Below are positions 60,384-64,000 of a DNA stretch of 64,000 bases, one piece after another. Origin of the DNA: Bagarius yarrelli (taxonomy: Eukaryota; Chordata; Actinopteri; Siluriformes; Sisoridae). The notes beneath the pieces were generated by a model. The model saw nothing but the letters and a program-made list of their open reading frames with translations, was not told the origin of the DNA and did not search any database. Numbering within the stretch: position 1 is the first letter of the stretch; each line of letters opens with the position of its first letter. The DNA lies in NCBI GenBank assembly GCA_005784505.1, contig VCAZ01000008.1, positions 5,753,763 to 5,817,762 of the forward strand. The letters run 5' to 3'. The position numbers and the translations under genes are program-made.

Positions 60384-61489
60384 ATTTTTTCCCTTTAAGG
60401 AATGAGAGTCTAAGTTAAGTGGTGGCAGAAAGATTGATATGGTGTTGTGGGGAAGAAAGAAAGGTGGTTAAATATAGCCTGACCAGATTAAAGAGCATCT
60501 GAATGCAGAGCAGAGGATCAGAAAATCCACACTGCATACCAAAATTGCCTTTAAGAGTCTGGCACAATCCAACATCGCATTTGTCCAGCCAGGTTTTTTT
60601 GTGACAAAATGGCTCACCATGACACCCCAGTTAATACGATTACAACCTCAAACGATAATTCTACCCAAGATGTCTACCCGTCATCTTTACTCACTTCTAT
60701 TAAAGAAAGCTTCCACACAACCCTTCAGTGTAATACTTGGATTAAATACTATTATATTGTTATGAAACGTTTAAATCTTTTTCCCGAAATCTATGGCTAA
60801 AACTACACTCAAAGGCGTTATAAACTAATTCTGTTGTCAGTCCTCTCCTCCGAACAAGGATTGGAATGACAGTACCACTGACTATCATTTTCGCACAAAG
60901 TCATCCTCTGTCCTAGACGGAGCATGCACAATTAATTAGTAAATCATTAATTAAGTCACGCTTCGATTCTTTCAGTTCGAGGGCATGAAGAGAGTTGATC
61001 ACTTTAATCAAGAGCAAACAGATGAGGAAGCACACTTGCATGATTCTTAATTAAGAATCAGAGCTAGATTAATGCATTTTATGGAATAGTTTAAGATGAG
61101 ATTTGAAGTTTGTACAAAAGGACAAAGGCGTATGATGTAGCAAATATATTTACAGGATTTTTTTTCCGGATCTGTTCGAGCGTACAGTAAAAGAATATCT
61201 TCAGTGCTTGTGCACTTTATAATCATGTGTAACACACAAAGATGTGGCACACAAATATATCCACACACGCGCGCGCTCTGTTAGCCTGGCACATAGGGCC
61301 TGCTCATTACAACAATGCCAAGCTACCAGTTGCTAAGGAGACCTGTGGGAGAGGGAGGGTTCCTGTTGCTATGGCAGCAAGCCTGCTTTCTGCCAACTGC
61401 CTTTCCCCACGAGACCTGACCGTAGTACGCAGAGAAAGCGAGCGACAGAGAAAAAGGAAGATGGAGAGAAGAACAGAGGAACAAGAGAA

Positions 61490-61542
<53 letters not shown>

Positions 61543-62092
61543 TTTGTGGGGGTGTGAAAGAGGGTTAGGGGTAAGAGATGTTGAAAGAGTTTACAAAGAA
61601 GGTGGCATGCAGTGGAGGATTTGGGGGGAGGTGTGAAATGGGGGGGAGCAGGAGAGAAAATGTGCTGTGAAAATTGATAGAGTGAAAGAAGAATAGTCGG
61701 GGTTAAAGCAAAGCAACAAATAAGCAAGGATGCCTTTAAGACCTCCATTTTTTCTTCTCACAAAGTGATGCACTGAATTGTGCTCAGGTGATGGGGAATG
61801 GACCACTACGAAAGTGAGGACATCCAAGAACCTAAAGCTCCTGGAAGTGACCCATCTACCACTCTGGCCTAACTCTTCCCTTTCTGTTATTTTGGTGGGA
61901 AACGACTGCTGAAAAAGGTGCTTGTAAAGACAATGGTGACTATTTGCTGCTTGGTTAAAAGGACGGTTTGGTATAACCCAAAAAATGATTTAACAGTTAG
62001 ATTCACAGAAAAAAGCTTAAATATAAATCAACTGCAGTAACTGGGTTAGTTACTTTTCTTCCATTCGTTTTCAAGCTATACCCTCCCCTACC
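60384..62092. other. Intronic DNA with candidate conserved block
   Basis: The block at about 60890-61040 holds several TAATTA-type sites ('gcacaattaattagtaaatc') and is repeat-free. A (TG)n-(AG)n compound microsatellite lies at about 61491-61542. No exon recognised. Confidence 0.45.
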
Positions 62093-62595
62093 CAGCGCCG
62101 GCGCCAGACCATAAGTAACAGAGGGCACACGGCTTCTAATGAGGAGGCACAAAACTTACATAAAAACAACCAATATATTGTAAGTACACACAAAAAAATG
62201 TTAAAGACTGTCAGCTCATTTCCCGTAAAGTGAAGAAGAAAATCACAAACTAAACAAAAATACCACCATCACGTCACAACAAAAGCAATCATATGTTGTG
62301 ATAACGTTCTAACAGCAACAATAGTCACGCTTAATCTTAAATAAATTAAATAAACGCATAACACACTGTTTAAAAAGGCTAAAGGCTTTACTCCGCGTAC
62401 ACGTCGATACACTAATGCTATTAACTTATGATATGCAACACAACCAATCAGAGAAATAGGTTTATTTTCATTAAAAAACACATAACTATATACTTGATAT
62501 ATATTAAAGGAATTAAAAACTAGTATGTCAGATGGCACAACAAGTTTTTTGAGGGGGCATGGCCTACGAGTGCCCTCCCTTGATGCCAGCCTTTG
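62093..62595. mobile_element. hAT-like non-autonomous element
   Basis: Left 'cagcgccggcgccagacc' with 'gagggcacacg' inside; right edge, on the minus strand, 'caaaggctggcatcaagg' with 'gagggcactcg'. The interior shares a 'ccaccatcacgtcac' block and a 'caaccaatcagag' block with the element at 2226. The target duplication is not clear. Confidence 0.5.
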
Positions 62596-64000
62596 CTCTA
62601 CACACTGCTGATTACCTGGTGTAGATACGTTCAGCCAATCAGAACCTGAAATATTGGAGTGAGGGGAAAGACCTACTCTCTGACTGGCTGAACACACCTG
62701 CACCGAGTAATCAGGAGTGGGTAGGGCAGGGGGAGCTAAAAAATAAGTGGAACAAAGGAAATTAAAGAACATGGGTTACCCAAACCTGCAAATGATACCG
62801 GGTAACTTGCATCAGACAGACACATTGACGCATGTACTGTCTTTCTATTTACTATGCAACTTCTGTCCTCCCGATTTAACTGGTTAAACGGCACAGATTC
62901 ATTCATTTGTACAACTTTTCTAAATAAATCATCTATGTTTTTGTAGAAACATCTTCACATTTTCACACGCTATGACATAACATGACAACATGAAGCCAAG
63001 CTTACCGTCGCCACCAGATCCAGTCTGTATCCAGCCCAGTTGGTGGATCAGCACTCAGAGACAATAAGCCTTGTCTTCTAAACGGCCATTCAGACAAGAC
63101 CATAAAACTGACACCCCCACCCCCACCCATCTGGCTTCCTTAGTTGGGAACTCTTAACTTGAAGATATTAATTAAACTGATCTGATCTTTTTAGTAAGTG
63201 TTTACTGTATTGTCTTATTTGATTTAATTCCGTAAAGCTGCTTCAACACAATTTTTATTGTGTATTTATCTCTAATGAAGTGCTCTATAAATAAAGGTGA
63301 CCTGACAAAACAAAATGAATTGTGATTGGATGTTTTACCTGTCAATCACAATGTACCACAGCTAAGTAACAACAATAAAAACAACACGTCGTTACGTATG
63401 TGAGCATCAAAGGTGTGTTTGTACAAAGGGTGTGGCAACTTCCAGCCAAACCAAAAAAATCTTTTAAATGACAGTATGTATTATATTGCGTATACATTGA
63501 GCGTGGTATGATTCCTTCAAGAGGAATTCCAATGATATTTTAGTATAAGAAGGTGCAAGAGGTGCCGAACAACTTATCACCACAACCACTCTGCACTGAA
63601 AGGACAGTCCGTGAAAAAAATGAGGGAACCCGAGAAAGAGACGGAAAGTGACTGAGAGACGGCAGTGATCAGGGCATCATGATGGCCTGTAGGGCAAAGC
63701 CAAATGAGGAGAGATGAGCGAGAGAAGAATTTTTATTTATTCTTTTGTCATTCGGCTCCGTATTGGTTGCATCCTGTGCTGCTACTTTTCCTCTGTGGCA
63801 TTCTTTACTGCTTCAATTCTTCTAAGCACAAATCTGTCTTTGCAGATAAATTAGGCTTGAGGGGATATAGATGAGACAATGGACCGTCTAAATAATTTCC
63901 CTTTCCACACACACACACACAAACACACACACGAATATGTGCTTACACCATAGTAATTGTGGTTATTTAGATGATGCGCCTCTCTTCCCTGTGTCTGTTT
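62596..64000. other. Intronic DNA with a LINE-tail scrap
   Basis: 'aaagctgcttcaacacaatt' and 'gctctataaataaaggtgac' at about 63230-63305 are the tail of the 52 kb LINE family in plus orientation. CA run at about 63907-63932. Otherwise nothing recognised. Confidence 0.5.

Larger units (their letters stand above)
51019..64000 (-). other. foxo6: foxo6 intron 1 (partial)
   Basis: At least 13 kb. No frame in this stretch encodes the front half of the forkhead (the 'WGNxSYADLI' to 'GWK' part), so exon 1 must be further upstream. The sequence is non-coding, with LINE, SINE and hAT-like insertions listed separately. Sequence at 51049-52014, 52883-53680, 57531-58490, 58671-60217 and 62601-64000 shows no other gene. 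Confidence 0.75.

Noticed and set aside
5400..60400. CRISPR-like arrays from evenly spaced repeats
   Set aside because: All tandem arrays are simple microsatellites in an animal genome, with no spacer structure.
62269..62772. 167-codon minus-strand open frame
   Set aside because: Overlaps a hAT-like non-autonomous repeat. No transposase motif or other domain is visible.

Overview
The window looks like genomic DNA of a teleost fish. The only convincing protein-coding gene is a fish-type FoxO transcription factor exon. The rest is AT-rich non-coding DNA with dense short repeats, fish-type tRNA-derived SINEs and decayed transposons. The order is uncertain; repeat style fits an otophysan such as a catfish, but that is a guess from memory of repeat families.

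Layout. From 1 to about 48.85 kb I see no supportable protein-coding gene. This is intergenic DNA downstream of the FoxO gene. It holds three tRNA-derived SINE families, called A, B and C here, several hAT-like elements (two with clear 8-bp target duplications), Tc1-like fragments, a hAT transposase BED-finger relic, a DIRS-like reverse-transcriptase relic, a 'ccaattaagttgg'-type DNA element in two pieces, and many microsatellites. Between these lie complex, repeat-free blocks that could be conserved regulatory elements, notably near 8.8-9.05, 22.2-23.3, 30.7-31.1, 40.8-41.6, 45.7-46.1 and 47.8-48.3 kb.

From 51018 down to 49384 on the minus strand lies the large terminal coding exon of foxo6 (544 residues plus stop). 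It begins inside the forkhead domain at the conserved FOXO intron position. Its probable 3' UTR runs to at least three AATAAA signals between 48941 and 48853. From 51019 to the right edge is foxo6 intron 1, at least 13 kb, because the first exon (N-terminus and front half of the forkhead) is not in the window. The intron carries two LINE 3' ends, further LINE tails, SINEs and another hAT-like repeat.

No operon-like or multi-gene system is present. The gene-level story is one transcription factor locus with a long intron and a long 3' flank that may hold its enhancers. Repeat family names come from recognition by eye and should be read as class-level calls.
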